Source: Mucilaginibacter agri
Lineage (GTDB): Bacteria; Bacteroidota; Bacteroidia; Sphingobacteriales; Sphingobacteriaceae
Direction of reading: 5' to 3'
Assembly (NCBI RefSeq): GCF_009928685.1
Contig: NZ_WWEO01000044.1
Span: forward strand, 837,685 to 901,684
DNA: 64,000 nucleotides
This document shows, in pieces, positions 54,528 through 63,919 of this stretch (positions are counted from its first letter, which is position 1; every line of letters begins with the position of its first letter). The translations under genes and the position numbers were made by a program. The notes beneath the pieces were generated by a model. It had not been told where the DNA came from. It did no database searches and saw nothing but the letters and a program-made list of their open reading frames with translations.

Positions 54528-55331
54528 ATGAATCTTTGTACTCAATTACATAAAAATACCAACGCGCCGTTTCGTTTAACGCCTCCGCTGCCTGCCAAGA
54601 ATAAAAAGGACGGCAACTGTGTAAAAATGCCCGATAGTAGCATTGTTTGTAAGGATAACGAAAGCGGCTGGAGCATGCCTTACGATTCTTTAGGCGAAGA
54701 GAAAGAATTAGGCTTGCTATTTTTAGATATCCGCAACTTCACTGTTTTTATGGAATCGCATCAGGCGTATGATGTAATTTATGTGATCCGTAAATTATTC
54801 GTACTGTTTAGTCAAACCATTAAAAAGGCCGGTGGCCGTGTTATCGAGACAGCAGGCGACAGCATCTATGCCGTATTTGGTTTGGATACCGACGTTACCG
54901 AAGCAGTACAAGCATCTGTAATTGCTTCGTCTGCCATATTCCACGATCTCGAGATCTTTAACGCCACTTACGCACAACCATATTTCAACCTTAATTTCGA
55001 AATCGGCGTTGGCCTTCACAAAGGCAATGTAGTGGTTAGCCAATACGACCTCCAACTTAACGAACGTATGACGGTTATGGGCCTGCCCGTTAACATAGCC
55101 TCCCGATTACAATCTGAAACCAAGGAATTAAATAACAACTTATTAATTTCCGAAGAAGCTTATAGTTTATTAGATATGCATGCTTGTAATCCTGAGCAAA
55201 AAACGGTTCATTTAAAAGGCATGTCGAGCCCGATAAATGTGCGTTTGTTGGGTAAACCTTATGGCCTGGTTGTTGCCAATAAACCCGTATTGCCAGAGAA
55301 TTTCGAATATTATATTGCTATGGCCGGATAA
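54528..55331 (+). CDS. class III nucleotide cyclase, guanylate-type contacts
   Basis: 267 residues. Metal Asp residues are D67 (FLDIRNFT) and D111 (ETAGDSIYAVF). The purine-contact Lys of adenylate cyclases is replaced by E107, and the second purine site (Asp or Cys) is T182 in RMTVMGLPVN. The transition-state Asn189 and Arg193 are kept in VNIASRLQ. So it is probably active, but Glu at 107 points to GTP rather than ATP. The first 60 residues hold three Cys and no known sensor. No membrane segment. Confidence 0.85.
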   Translation: MNLCTQLHKNTNAPFRLTPPLPAKNKKDGNCVKMPDSSIVCKDNESGWSMPYDSLGEEKELGLLFLDIRNFTVFMESHQAYDVIYVIRKLFVLFSQTIKKAGGRVIETAGDSIYAVFGLDTDVTEAVQASVIASSAIFHDLEIFNATYAQPYFNLNFEIGVGLHKGNVVVSQYDLQLNERMTVMGLPVNIASRLQSETKELNNNLLISEEAYSLLDMHACNPEQKTVHLKGMSSPINVRLLGKPYGLVVANKPVLPENFEYYIAMAG

Positions 55332-55368
55332 GCAAAATTAAGGCCGGGTAAACCAAAGTCCATCTGGT

Positions 55369-56223
55369 TTGTATATTATTTACTTAACAGATAGCTTATA
55401 CTTGAAAACTTCTACCGAAATACCTGTACATCGTTTAGCAGATTCAGTTTTTCACGCTTCCTACGGTAGCGATATAAACCTGGGCGATCATAGCGCAACC
55501 CACAGGGTAGATTTCTTTGCTATTATTTGGTTTGGCTCTGACAGCGACCCGCATTATATAGATTTCAAACCTTACCCGGTTAAGAAAAACACAGTGTATT
55601 TGCTGGCGCGCAATCAGGTACATTCAATTCCGCAGAGCCGGCCCGATGCAAGGGTCATCATTTTTTCGAAGGACTTTTTTGACAGTATCGAGGAAGATGA
55701 CCTCCGGTTTATTTTCGTTCCATTTAATAACGAGGGTATTACCATTACCCCCGAAATGGAGAAACCGATGACCTATTTATTCGACCTTATTAAGTTAGAA
55801 AATAGTACAAATAACAATCTTCACCTACTGCACATTTATACCAGCGCATTTTTGTTGCAACTGCATCGCCTCAGCCACAACTCTAAAACCCTTACCGCTT
55901 ATCACGACGAACGCCTACGCAAACTATTCCAGCTTATTGGAACCCATTACAAAACCCAAAAATTGGTCGACTTTTATGCCGATAAAATAGGTCTCACATC
56001 AAAAAGGCTTAACCAAATAATGAAGGAAAAGATAGGCTTATCCATCAGCCAGATCATTTACAACTACACCTTGATAGAAGCCAAGCGCGAGATCAGCCAT
56101 CGTACAAAATCCATGAAAGAAATAGCCATTGAGTTGGGGTTCAAAGATCAGTCGTACTTCAGCCGTTTCTTCAAAAAACAGACTGGTATTACCCCCGAAC
56201 ATTTCCGCAAAGAGATTTTTTAA
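55369..56223 (+). CDS. AraC-family transcriptional regulator
   Basis: 284 residues; cupin-like sensor (VYLLARNQVHSIPQSRPDAR) then C-terminal helix-turn-helix motifs (VDFYADKIGLTSKRLNQIMK, MKEIAIELGFKDQSYFSRFF). It lies 37 bases after the cyclase gene and 116 before two SDR genes on the same strand. It may regulate the SDR pair. Confidence 0.93.
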   Translation: MYIIYLTDSLYLKTSTEIPVHRLADSVFHASYGSDINLGDHSATHRVDFFAIIWFGSDSDPHYIDFKPYPVKKNTVYLLARNQVHSIPQSRPDARVIIFSKDFFDSIEEDDLRFIFVPFNNEGITITPEMEKPMTYLFDLIKLENSTNNNLHLLHIYTSAFLLQLHRLSHNSKTLTAYHDERLRKLFQLIGTHYKTQKLVDFYADKIGLTSKRLNQIMKEKIGLSISQIIYNYTLIEAKREISHRTKSMKEIAIELGFKDQSYFSRFFKKQTGITPEHFRKEIF

Positions 56224-56339
56224 CTTTCAGAATAAAAATTTCCAAATAGTGCTAACATAGGAGGCAATTGTGAGAGCAATTATGGAAGCTATTTTGCCAT
56301 TCTGAACGTTATAATAGCATAACATAATTAAAAATACAG

Positions 56340-57092
56340 ATGGCTATTTTAAAAGATAAAGTTGCCTTGGTAACCGGCGCCGGATCTGGCATTGGTAAGC
56401 AAGTGGCACTAAAGTATGCAGCCGAAGGCGCAAAAGTTGTAGTTAGTGATATTGTAGAAAAAGGCGGCAAAGAAACCGTTGAAGAAATCGTAGCCGCGGG
56501 TGGCGAAGCCTTTTTCGTAATGGCAGATACCGGGCTACCCGATGACAATGAATATCTGGTACAACAAACGCTCGAGAAATATGGGGCTTTGCACATAGCC
56601 TGCAACAATGCCGGCATAGGTGGCCCAAGTGCCCCAATAGGCGAATACCCAATTGATGGCTGGGATAAAGTAATTAAGATAAACTTATCGGGCGTTTTTT
56701 ATGGTATGCGTTACCAATTACCTGCCATTCTAAAATCCGGCGGTGGTAATATCGTTAACATGGCCTCTATTTTAGGTAAAGTTGGCTTTGCATGCTCGGG
56801 CGCTTATGTAGCTGCCAAACATGGCGTTATTGGCCTAACCGAAGCAGCGGCCGTTGAATATGCATCGCAAGGTGTTCGTATTAATGCGGTTGGCCCAGGT
56901 TTTATTAAAACCCCGTTGGTAGAAAAATCTATGGACGAGGCATCGCGCAAAGCACTGGTTGCCCTGCATCCGATAGGTCGCTTGGGTGAATCTGAAGAGG
57001 TTGCCGAATTGGTCCTTTGGTTAAGTTCCGACAAGGCCTCATTTGTTACCGGTTCTTATTATAATGTAGATGGCGGCTATTTAGCCCGTTAA
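56340..57092 (+). CDS. short-chain dehydrogenase/reductase (first of a pair)
   Basis: 250 residues, classical SDR: TGAGSGIGKQ near 12, NNAGIGGPSAP near 90, active site SGAYVAAKHGVIG near 155, and the end VTGSYYNVDGGYLAR typical of the glucose 1-dehydrogenase / 3-oxoacyl-ACP reductase-like group. D in VVSDIVEK at the end of strand 2 suggests NAD. The second SDR follows 17 bases on; these two probably form an operon downstream of an AraC regulator. Confidence 0.93.
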   Translation: MAILKDKVALVTGAGSGIGKQVALKYAAEGAKVVVSDIVEKGGKETVEEIVAAGGEAFFVMADTGLPDDNEYLVQQTLEKYGALHIACNNAGIGGPSAPIGEYPIDGWDKVIKINLSGVFYGMRYQLPAILKSGGGNIVNMASILGKVGFACSGAYVAAKHGVIGLTEAAAVEYASQGVRINAVGPGFIKTPLVEKSMDEASRKALVALHPIGRLGESEEVAELVLWLSSDKASFVTGSYYNVDGGYLAR

Positions 57093-57109
57093 TAAAACTA
57101 AAAAATATC

Positions 57110-57868
57110 ATGGCAAGATTGGAAAATAAAACCGCCTTAATAACCGGCGGGGCCGGATCTATCGGTTTAATTACTGCTCAAAAATTTTTAGAGCAAGGTG
57201 CAAAAGTTATCTTAGTCGACCTAAAAGAAGACGCGCTTAAAGAAGCGGTATCATCGCTCCATAGCGAAAACGTAAGCTATATTGTTGCCGACGTTACCCA
57301 AAGCGCCCAGGTTGAAAACTACGCGAAGCTAGCTGCCGAAAAGTTCGGCAAAATAGATATCTATTTTAACAATGCCGGTATTGAGGGCGTAGTTAAACCC
57401 ATTACAGAATATCCCGAAGATGTATTTGATAAAGTAATAGCTGTAAACGTTAAAGGCGTTTGGCTTGGCTGTAAATATGTATTGCCAATTATGGCCGATG
57501 GTGGAAGTATTATTATCACCTCATCTGTTGCCGGGGTTAGTGGTTCACCGGGTACCAGTGCGTATAATACCAGTAAGCATGCTGTAATTGGAACTATGCG
57601 TAGTGTAGCCTTAGAAGCGGCTCCTCGTAAAATACGGGTAAATACGGTACACCCTTCTCCGGTGGATAATCGCATGATGCGTTCGCTTGAGGCTGGATTT
57701 AATGAGAAAGATGCGGCAGGTGTTAAATCTCAGTTAGAAAAAAGTATTCCACTGGGCAGATATGCCGAGCCATCGGAAATTGCTGACCTGGTAGTATTCC
57801 TCGCTTCTGACGAAAGTAAATTCATGACCGGCACGCTGAACATAATAGACGGCGGCATGCAGGCGTAA
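57110..57868 (+). CDS. short-chain dehydrogenase/reductase (second of a pair)
   Basis: 252 residues, TGGAGSIGLITAQKF near 12, NNAGIEGVVKPITEYPED near 90, active site SAYNTSKHAVIGT near 153, and end MTGTLNIIDGGMQA. LVDLKEDA suggests NAD. About a third identical by eye to the first SDR, so an old duplication. Substrate unknown. Confidence 0.93.
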   Translation: MARLENKTALITGGAGSIGLITAQKFLEQGAKVILVDLKEDALKEAVSSLHSENVSYIVADVTQSAQVENYAKLAAEKFGKIDIYFNNAGIEGVVKPITEYPEDVFDKVIAVNVKGVWLGCKYVLPIMADGGSIIITSSVAGVSGSPGTSAYNTSKHAVIGTMRSVALEAAPRKIRVNTVHPSPVDNRMMRSLEAGFNEKDAAGVKSQLEKSIPLGRYAEPSEIADLVVFLASDESKFMTGTLNIIDGGMQA

Positions 57869-57891
57869 GACATTTTTTTGTTTCAATTTGA

Positions 57892-57923
57892 CAATCCCTT
57901 GTACTTAGTTGTGCAGGGGATTT
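57892..57923 (+). terminator. terminator-like stem after the SDR pair
   Basis: CAATCCC ... GGGATTTG with partial pairing of the inner segments TTGTAC and GTGCAG; no long T run follows. Confidence 0.35.
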
Positions 57924-58009
57924 GTGTTGATATACCTTATAAAAAAGAAAATTTAGCACATTATTATTCTATGATTTAGCTGCTATATTAGGGTAACCAA
58001 ATTTCAGTT

Positions 58010-58483
58010 ATGAAACTTTTAATAGTACGCTCTAATATAAAATCGTGTATTGCGGCAATCGCATTAGCAATCAGCCTACCTGCAATTTCATTTGCCCAAA
58101 CCACGGCTACAGTTGATCACATAGCCATTTGCGTAAAAGACCTTAAAAAAAGCACAGCTTTTTATACTGAGGTTATGCATCTGCAAAAAGTAGAAAATCC
58201 GTTTGCCGATACGGTACACCAATGGTATAACATTGGCAACAATATAAAATTACACGCCATACAAGGCGATTGTTCAGGCTCACATCAAAAATCTGATCAT
58301 CTTTGCTTTAAGGTAGGTTCCATTAAAGAGTTTGCCAAGCAACTTGATAAGCTTAACATCGCCTATAGTAATTGGAAAGGCGACAGCAAAGAACCAACCT
58401 TAAGGGCCGACGGCGTATTACAACTTTATTTTCAAGACCCTGATGGTTATTGGATAGAAATAAATAGTCCGGCAAAAAAATAG
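58010..58483 (+). CDS. exported VOC/glyoxalase-fold protein
   Basis: 157 residues. A signal peptide (AAIALAISLPAISFAQ) is followed by one VOC domain: VDHIAICVKDLKKSTAFYTE, KSDHLCFKVGSIKEFAKQLD and LYFQDPDGYWIEINSPA. Metal ligands H and E of the fold are present (DHIAI, SDHLCF, WIEIN). VOC proteins are usually cytoplasmic, so export is notable. Substrate unknown; may detoxify or sequester a small ligand in the periplasm. Confidence 0.87.
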   Translation: MKLLIVRSNIKSCIAAIALAISLPAISFAQTTATVDHIAICVKDLKKSTAFYTEVMHLQKVENPFADTVHQWYNIGNNIKLHAIQGDCSGSHQKSDHLCFKVGSIKEFAKQLDKLNIAYSNWKGDSKEPTLRADGVLQLYFQDPDGYWIEINSPAKK

Positions 58484-58822
58484 ATATATTTATTCATAAC
58501 TACCTAACATAAAACTTTTAGCTCTATTTCTTTAATTTTTGCGGAAGAAATTGATCATTTTATTCATTTATAAGCAATCAGAACCGTCCGATTGACATAT
58601 TCAAGCAGTTAATTCCATTCATTTTTAAACTTTACGTCAGTTTTTCATGAACATTAAAACGAGTTTTCCACAAATAAACCATAATATTTAGCAGAATCGC
58701 CCATTTTGTTAAGCCAATGTTAAGAAATCAGGAAAATACTTAATGTTAGTTTAAAGAATTAGTATTATAATAATCATAACTTTGCGGTAAACATAAAACA
58801 ACTAACGTTTAATCAGCAAAGT
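58484..58822. other. AT-rich region carrying the TonB-receptor promoter
   Basis: 339 bases without a gene. A perfect -7 box is at 58777-58784; no repeat or RNA gene was recognised. Confidence 0.45.
58777..58784 (+). promoter_or_regulatory. -7 box of the TonB-dependent receptor promoter
   Basis: TAACTTTG, an exact TAnnTTTG, 38 bases before the ATG at 58823. Confidence 0.5.
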
Positions 58823-61800
58823 ATGCGAAAAATTTTACTTATTTTTTCAGTACTCCTTGGCGTAGTATTATTTAATAATAATAACGCTAACGCACAGGGT
58901 GTAACTACTGCCAGTGTTAACGGTGTCATCACCGATAATAAGGGCCCAATTCCGGGTGCTACTGTAGTAATCACCCACCTGCCAACGGGTACCGCTTATT
59001 CAACAGTAAGCCGTGCCGACGGTCGTTACAACATCCCTAACTTAAGGGTAGGTGGCCCATACACCTTCAAAGTAACCTTTATCGGTTACAGCCCATTCGT
59101 TCAGGAAAACATCACTTTATCTATTGGTCAGGATCAGCGCATCAATGCTCAGATCGAAGCTAATAATACGACCTTGAAAGAGGTTACCATTAGCAGCACT
59201 GCAGGTAAAGTAATTAACTCATCACGCACAGGTGCACGCGAAACCGTTAACCGTCAGCAAATTGAGGCATTACCTACTATCAACCGTTCATTAGCCGACT
59301 TTACCAAACTTACTCCATCTGCAAATGGTTTAAACTTTGGTGGCCGTAGCAGCACATTCAACAACATTACTGTTGACGGTGCTCTGTTTAACAACTCTTT
59401 CGGTTTATCAGGTACCTTAGGTGGTCAAACCAACTCGCAGCCAATTTCATTAGATGCGATCGATCAGATCCAGGTTGATATCGCTCCTTTCGACGTTCGT
59501 CAAGGTAACTTTACCGGCGCTGGTGTAAACACAGTGGTAAAATCAGGTACAAACCAGGTTAAAGGTACTGCTTACTATTATGTTCGCGGTCCAGGTTTAA
59601 CCGGTTACAAAGTTGGCCCTACCCGTATCCCGGAAACATCTTTTGACTATCACACTGTAGGTGCAAGCCTTGGGTTCCCAATCGTTAAAAACAAATTATT
59701 CTTATTTGTTTCTGGCGAGCAAGAGCGTAAAAACGAACCGCCAACCAGCAACTACATTGCAAGCCGTCCAGGCACAAGTGGTGCAAACGTTTCTCAGGTT
59801 CAAGGCGCTACTTTAGACGCAATTTCAAGCTACCTGAAAACCAAGTATGGTTATGATCCAGGTCCGTATGAAAACTACAATTACCTTACTTCAAGCGATA
59901 AGGTAACAGCTAAATTAGACTGGAACATCAACAAGAACAACACTTTAAGTGCGAAATATTTCTACCTTAAATCATACAGAAACCTTGCAGCAAGTAACTC
60001 TGGTGTAAGCAATAGCGATGGTAAAACAGCTGTTGGTATTGGTACCCGTCAGCCAGGTACATTAACCTTACCATTCTACGGTTCTGGTTACCAGATCAAC
60101 AACAACTTTAATATCGGTATCATCGAGTTAGACACGCGTGTAAGCAATAACATGAGCAACAAATTAACTGTTGGTTACTCTGCACTGCGCGATTACCGTA
60201 AATCATTAGGTAGCTCAGACATTCCGATGGTAGATATCGACAATGCTGTAACTACTCCAACAGGTGCTGTAACAACTGCGGCTACAGGTACTTCTACCAG
60301 CTTTGGTTATGAGTTATACACTGCAGGAAACCTTTTAAATACTAACATTTTTCAGTTTTCTGACGATTTCACCATCTTCTCTGGTAAACACGAGTTTACA
60401 TTTGGTACCAACGACCAGATCCAAAGCTATACTAACGGTTTCGCACCAGACTATAATGGTTTATATACTTACAACTCAGCGTCAGACTTCCTGAATGGTT
60501 TACCAGCAGCAGCTTACACTTACCGTTACTCTGCAGTAGGTAACGATTTCCCTTACGCAAAAATCAAAGCATCTATCTATAGCGTTTACGCTCAAGATAA
60601 ATGGCATGTATCAGATAACTTCCGTTTAACTTACGGTGTACGTGCTGATTATGACGCTTTCCCAACCAGCCTTCCAGCTAACCCTAATGCAGCAGCATTA
60701 TCATTCCAGCAAGGTATACATGTAGATGTATCTAAACTGCCTAAAAACCGCGTTCAGATCTCTCCTCGTGTAGGCTTTAACTGGGATGTTAACGGCGATC
60801 AAAGCACTCAGGTACGTGGTGGTAGTGGTTTATTTGCCGGTACTGTTCCTTTTGTGTGGATCTCTAACCAAGCTTCAAACAACGGTTTATTGTTCGGTTC
60901 ATACACTGTAACAAAAGCAAACTCTCCTACAGATCAAAGATTAATCTTCAACCCTAACGTAAATGCTAACCGTCCGGTTGGACAAGGTGCAGCTAATACT
61001 TCTTACGAGTTAGACGTTGCAGATCCAAACTTAAAATATCCTAAAATCTGGAGAACTAACTTAGCTATCGACCAAAAATTACCTGGTGGTATCATCGGTA
61101 CAATCGAGGCTGCGTATACAAAGGATATCAATGCTATCTACCACGAAAACCTGGTATTATCTGATACCTATACTACTTTCGCTGGTCCTGAGGCTCAGAT
61201 CCGTTATACGTCTAAAAACACTACACCTAGTTCGGCTTCTGCACAAAGTGCAACCAATCCGTTCATCAACGGCTTGTATTACATGACTAACACCAAAAAA
61301 GGTTATTCATATTTCATCACAGGTCAATTACAAAAAAGCTTCTCAAGCGGTTTCTACGCAAACGTAGCTTATACCTACAATGCGTCTAAAGACGTTAATG
61401 ACGGCGGTTCTACTGCTTCAACTATCTGGAGTTCACGTGCAATTTCTGGCAACCCTAACGGTGATGTTTTGGGTAACAGTACTTACGTGCAGCCAAGCCG
61501 TATAATTGCGTCTATTGCTTACCGCAAAGAGTACGGTAAAAACTATGCTACTTCAGTAGGTCTTATCTTCGAGGCAGCTAACAACGGTGCTATTTCTTAC
61601 ACCACCGCAAATGACCCGAACAACGACGGTGCTCAGAACGACTTGATGTATATCCCAAGAAACCAGTCTGAAATTACCCTGGTGCAAAACGGTACTACTG
61701 ATACCAGAACTGCAGCACAATTATGGAACCAATTAAACGGTTTCATTAGCCAGGATAAATACTTAAATACACACAGAGGTCAGTATGCTGAGCGTAACGG

Positions 61801-62152
61801 TGCTATTATGCCTTACTTCAAACGCGCTGACATGAACGTTACCCAGGATTTCTATGTAAAAGTTGGTAAATCACGTAACACTATCCGTTTAACTATGGAT
61901 ATCATCAACGTAGGTAACTTCCTGAACCGTAACTGGGGTACTTATCAGGTATCTTCTATTACCGGTGGAAGCACAGGTAACGTAGCTATTTTACGTTACG
62001 TTGGCACAGATGCAACAACAGGCCGTGCTCAATATACATTGCCTTATCTGGATGCAGCTAACCAAATCCCTCCAACTACTTCGTATAAAAACGACACCAG
62101 CATTTTATCACGCTGGCAAATGCAATTCGGTGTTCGTTATATCTTTAACTAA
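58823..62152 (+). CDS. TonB-dependent receptor, Oar-like
   Basis: 1109 residues. Signal peptide MRKILLIFSVLLGVVLFNNN...NAQ, then a CarboxypepD_reg-like domain (GVITDNKGPIPGATVVITHL, near 32-115), a plug (about 125-230: GGRSSTFNNITVDGALFNNS, IDQIQVDIAPFDVRQGNFTG) and a 22-strand barrel, ending in MQFGVRYIFN with terminal aromatic-Asn. It carries substrates across the outer membrane using TonB energy. No SusD partner follows, so it is not a classic Sus pair; Oar-like proteins also act in adhesion or secretion. Codon use suggests high expression. Confidence 0.95.
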   Translation: MRKILLIFSVLLGVVLFNNNNANAQGVTTASVNGVITDNKGPIPGATVVITHLPTGTAYSTVSRADGRYNIPNLRVGGPYTFKVTFIGYSPFVQENITLSIGQDQRINAQIEANNTTLKEVTISSTAGKVINSSRTGARETVNRQQIEALPTINRSLADFTKLTPSANGLNFGGRSSTFNNITVDGALFNNSFGLSGTLGGQTNSQPISLDAIDQIQVDIAPFDVRQGNFTGAGVNTVVKSGTNQVKGTAYYYVRGPGLTGYKVGPTRIPETSFDYHTVGASLGFPIVKNKLFLFVSGEQERKNEPPTSNYIASRPGTSGANVSQVQGATLDAISSYLKTKYGYDPGPYENYNYLTSSDKVTAKLDWNINKNNTLSAKYFYLKSYRNLAASNSGVSNSDGKTAVGIGTRQPGTLTLPFYGSGYQINNNFNIGIIELDTRVSNNMSNKLTVGYSALRDYRKSLGSSDIPMVDIDNAVTTPTGAVTTAATGTSTSFGYELYTAGNLLNTNIFQFSDDFTIFSGKHEFTFGTNDQIQSYTNGFAPDYNGLYTYNSASDFLNGLPAAAYTYRYSAVGNDFPYAKIKASIYSVYAQDKWHVSDNFRLTYGVRADYDAFPTSLPANPNAAALSFQQGIHVDVSKLPKNRVQISPRVGFNWDVNGDQSTQVRGGSGLFAGTVPFVWISNQASNNGLLFGSYTVTKANSPTDQRLIFNPNVNANRPVGQGAANTSYELDVADPNLKYPKIWRTNLAIDQKLPGGIIGTIEAAYTKDINAIYHENLVLSDTYTTFAGPEAQIRYTSKNTTPSSASAQSATNPFINGLYYMTNTKKGYSYFITGQLQKSFSSGFYANVAYTYNASKDVNDGGSTASTIWSSRAISGNPNGDVLGNSTYVQPSRIIASIAYRKEYGKNYATSVGLIFEAANNGAISYTTANDPNNDGAQNDLMYIPRNQSEITLVQNGTTDTRTAAQLWNQLNGFISQDKYLNTHRGQYAERNGAIMPYFKRADMNVTQDFYVKVGKSRNTIRLTMDIINVGNFLNRNWGTYQVSSITGGSTGNVAILRYVGTDATTGRAQYTLPYLDAANQIPPTTSYKNDTSILSRWQMQFGVRYIFN

Positions 62153-62172
62153 TCCCGAGCATTTAACATAAT

Positions 62173-62209
62173 AAAAAAGCCCTCTCTGATATCAGAGAGG
62201 GCTTTTTTT
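62173..62209 (+). terminator. terminator of the TonB-dependent receptor gene
   Basis: AAAAAAGCCCTCTCTGAT pairs perfectly with ATCAGAGAGGGCTTTTTT, without a loop excess; 21 bases past the stop. Confidence 0.88.
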
Positions 62210-62221
62210 GTACCTTGCGCC

Positions 62222-62617
62222 ATGCATATAGAAACCGATATCGACGAGCGGATTAAATTATCAGAAACCCGTATTTTTAAAGCCGTTTTCCCTAACACCA
62301 CCAATCATTACGATACGCTTTTCGGTGGCACAGCTATGCATCTAATGGATGAAGTAGCTTTTATTACTGCTACACGTTTTGCTCGCAAGCGCATGGTAAC
62401 TGTATCTTCCGATCGTATTGACTTCAACAAGCCAATCCCAGCCGGAACTATTATCGAATTAGTTGGTAGCATCAGCCATATAGGTAATACGAGCTTGAAA
62501 GTCTTAGTCGAGATATTTATCGAAGAAATGTATTCCAACATTCGCGACAAAGCTATCACAGGCACATTTACATTCGTAGCTGTCGACGAGCATAAACACC
62601 CTATCAAGGTAGTTTAA
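62222..62617 (+). CDS. acyl-CoA thioesterase (YciA/BACH-type hotdog)
   Basis: 131 residues. Hotdog core NHYDTLFGGTAMHLMDEVAF with the catalytic Asp, then VTVSSDRIDFNKPIPAGTII. It hydrolyses acyl-CoA to free acid and CoA. The start lies about a dozen bases after a terminator, so the mRNA leader must be very short, or it is read through from the receptor. Convergent with the GH43 gene. Confidence 0.92.
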   Translation: MHIETDIDERIKLSETRIFKAVFPNTTNHYDTLFGGTAMHLMDEVAFITATRFARKRMVTVSSDRIDFNKPIPAGTIIELVGSISHIGNTSLKVLVEIFIEEMYSNIRDKAITGTFTFVAVDEHKHPIKVV

Positions 62618-62633
62618 ACATCTTTGGAAAGTC

Positions 62634-63629
62634 TTATTTAATAGTTTCTGCTGGTACGCCTTCTCTTGTTATTTTAACCGGCTTAATGCTGCCGTCTGCG
62701 TTGAAGTACAACTTATCTATGCAAACTTCGCGATGATTACCATCAGTTTCGGTAAGGGGACGGCGGTGATATACGATATACCAGGAATCGCTTTTAGCAT
62801 TATGTATGAGCGAATGATGCCCGGCACCTCTTGCCACGGCCATATCCTGCTGTAAAATTTTCCCTATACGTTTAAACGGTCCGAAAGGCGAATCGGCTAT
62901 AGCGTATGCCACGGAATAGTCTGGGCCCGTCCAACCACCTTCCGACCACATAAGGTAGTATTTACTATCCTTGCGGATCATGTAAATGCCCTCCACAAAA
63001 CCTTCTGGAGTTATTTCTTTAAAAGTATTACCATCCGGAAGCTTGCCAAGCGATTTAAAATCGTCGTTTAAGCGAGCGATGTTTGCATGCCCCCAGCCAC
63101 CGTAAAGTATATAATATTTACCATCTACGTCCTTAAACACAAACTGATCTATAGGTTGCGCGCCGTTAACAATAGTATTAATAAGCGGCTTGCCAATGTG
63201 ATCTTTGAATGGTCCTCCTGGCTTATCAGCAACCGCTACACCGATGCCGCCCTGTTCACCCTCGTGCATATCATTTGCACCAAAAAACAGGTAATATTTC
63301 TTATCCTTTTGCACAATGGCCGGTGCCCACATAGCCCGCTTGGCCCATTTAACGTTAGTTGTGTCTAATATATCATGGTGCTTATCCCAATGGATCAAGT
63401 CTTTTGACGAGAATGCATCAAAGAACACCTGCTCATTATATTTTGCCGAATAAGTTGGATAAACCCAATACTCATTACCAAATACTGCCGCATCCGGATC
63501 TGCATACCACCCTTCGAATATTGGGTTGCCCGAAGTTTTAGATTTGCTGATGCTTTCCGTAGGTTTGGTTTGTGCTATTGCACCAATAGATCCGCAAAGT
63601 ACACATGCTATTAGCCCGATTTTCTTCAT
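62634..63629 (-). CDS. exported GH43-family glycosidase
   Basis: 331 residues with a signal peptide (IGLIACVLCGSIGAIAQ). The five-bladed propeller motifs of GH43 are plain: catalytic base in FEGWYADPDAAVFGNEYWVY, WAPAIVQKDKKYYLFFGAND in blade 2, catalytic acid in EGIYMIRKDSKYYLMWSEGG, and GAGHHSLIHNAKSDSWYIVY in blade 4. Enzymes of this kind cut arabinan, xylan or related side chains. No sugar-uptake genes flank it. Confidence 0.9.
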   Translation of the reverse strand: MKKIGLIACVLCGSIGAIAQTKPTESISKSKTSGNPIFEGWYADPDAAVFGNEYWVYPTYSAKYNEQVFFDAFSSKDLIHWDKHHDILDTTNVKWAKRAMWAPAIVQKDKKYYLFFGANDMHEGEQGGIGVAVADKPGGPFKDHIGKPLINTIVNGAQPIDQFVFKDVDGKYYILYGGWGHANIARLNDDFKSLGKLPDGNTFKEITPEGFVEGIYMIRKDSKYYLMWSEGGWTGPDYSVAYAIADSPFGPFKRIGKILQQDMAVARGAGHHSLIHNAKSDSWYIVYHRRPLTETDGNHREVCIDKLYFNADGSIKPVKITREGVPAETIK

Positions 63630-63864
63630 TATAGATAAATGTTAGAATGGTAAAAATAACAGTTTACATCAATCGACGGAATACAAATGGCGAATTTTAG
63701 GGGAGTAATAGAAATATCAGCCAATACTGCTTTATAATTAGTAAACGAAAGTTAGTGCTGCTGGGTTTATGTAGCCCCGCTATCCGCTCATACAGCACAG
63801 GCCTTAGCCACAGGGCGGGTATCCGCTGCTATCAGGTTTAGGATTGAGGGGCTATTGTTAAACA
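63630..63864. other. intergenic region with a GC-rich repeat-like segment
   Basis: From about 63755 to 63845 the sequence is GC-rich and repeats TATCCGCT (CCCCGCTATCCGCTCATAC and GCGGGTATCCGCTGCTATC). Part resembles GGATAGCCCGG in the repeat-like region before recA. No gene seen. Confidence 0.35.
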
Positions 63865-63898
63865 ACAAAAAAGGCAGCGGGGTTTCCCTTGCTGCCTT
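63865..63898 (-). terminator. terminator of the gene entering from the right edge
   Basis: AAGGCAGC and GCTGCCTT pair around GGGGTTTCCCTT; the A run left of the stem gives a T run on the minus strand. It lies 22 bases past the stop of the partial gene. Confidence 0.75.
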
Positions 63899-63919
63899 CC
63901 GTATTATATATTATGGTGG

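Noticed and set aside
58823..62152. SusCD-type polysaccharide utilisation pair with the nearby GH43 gene
   Set aside because: The receptor is of the Oar type with no SusD gene beside it, and the GH43 gene is on the opposite strand beyond a thioesterase.
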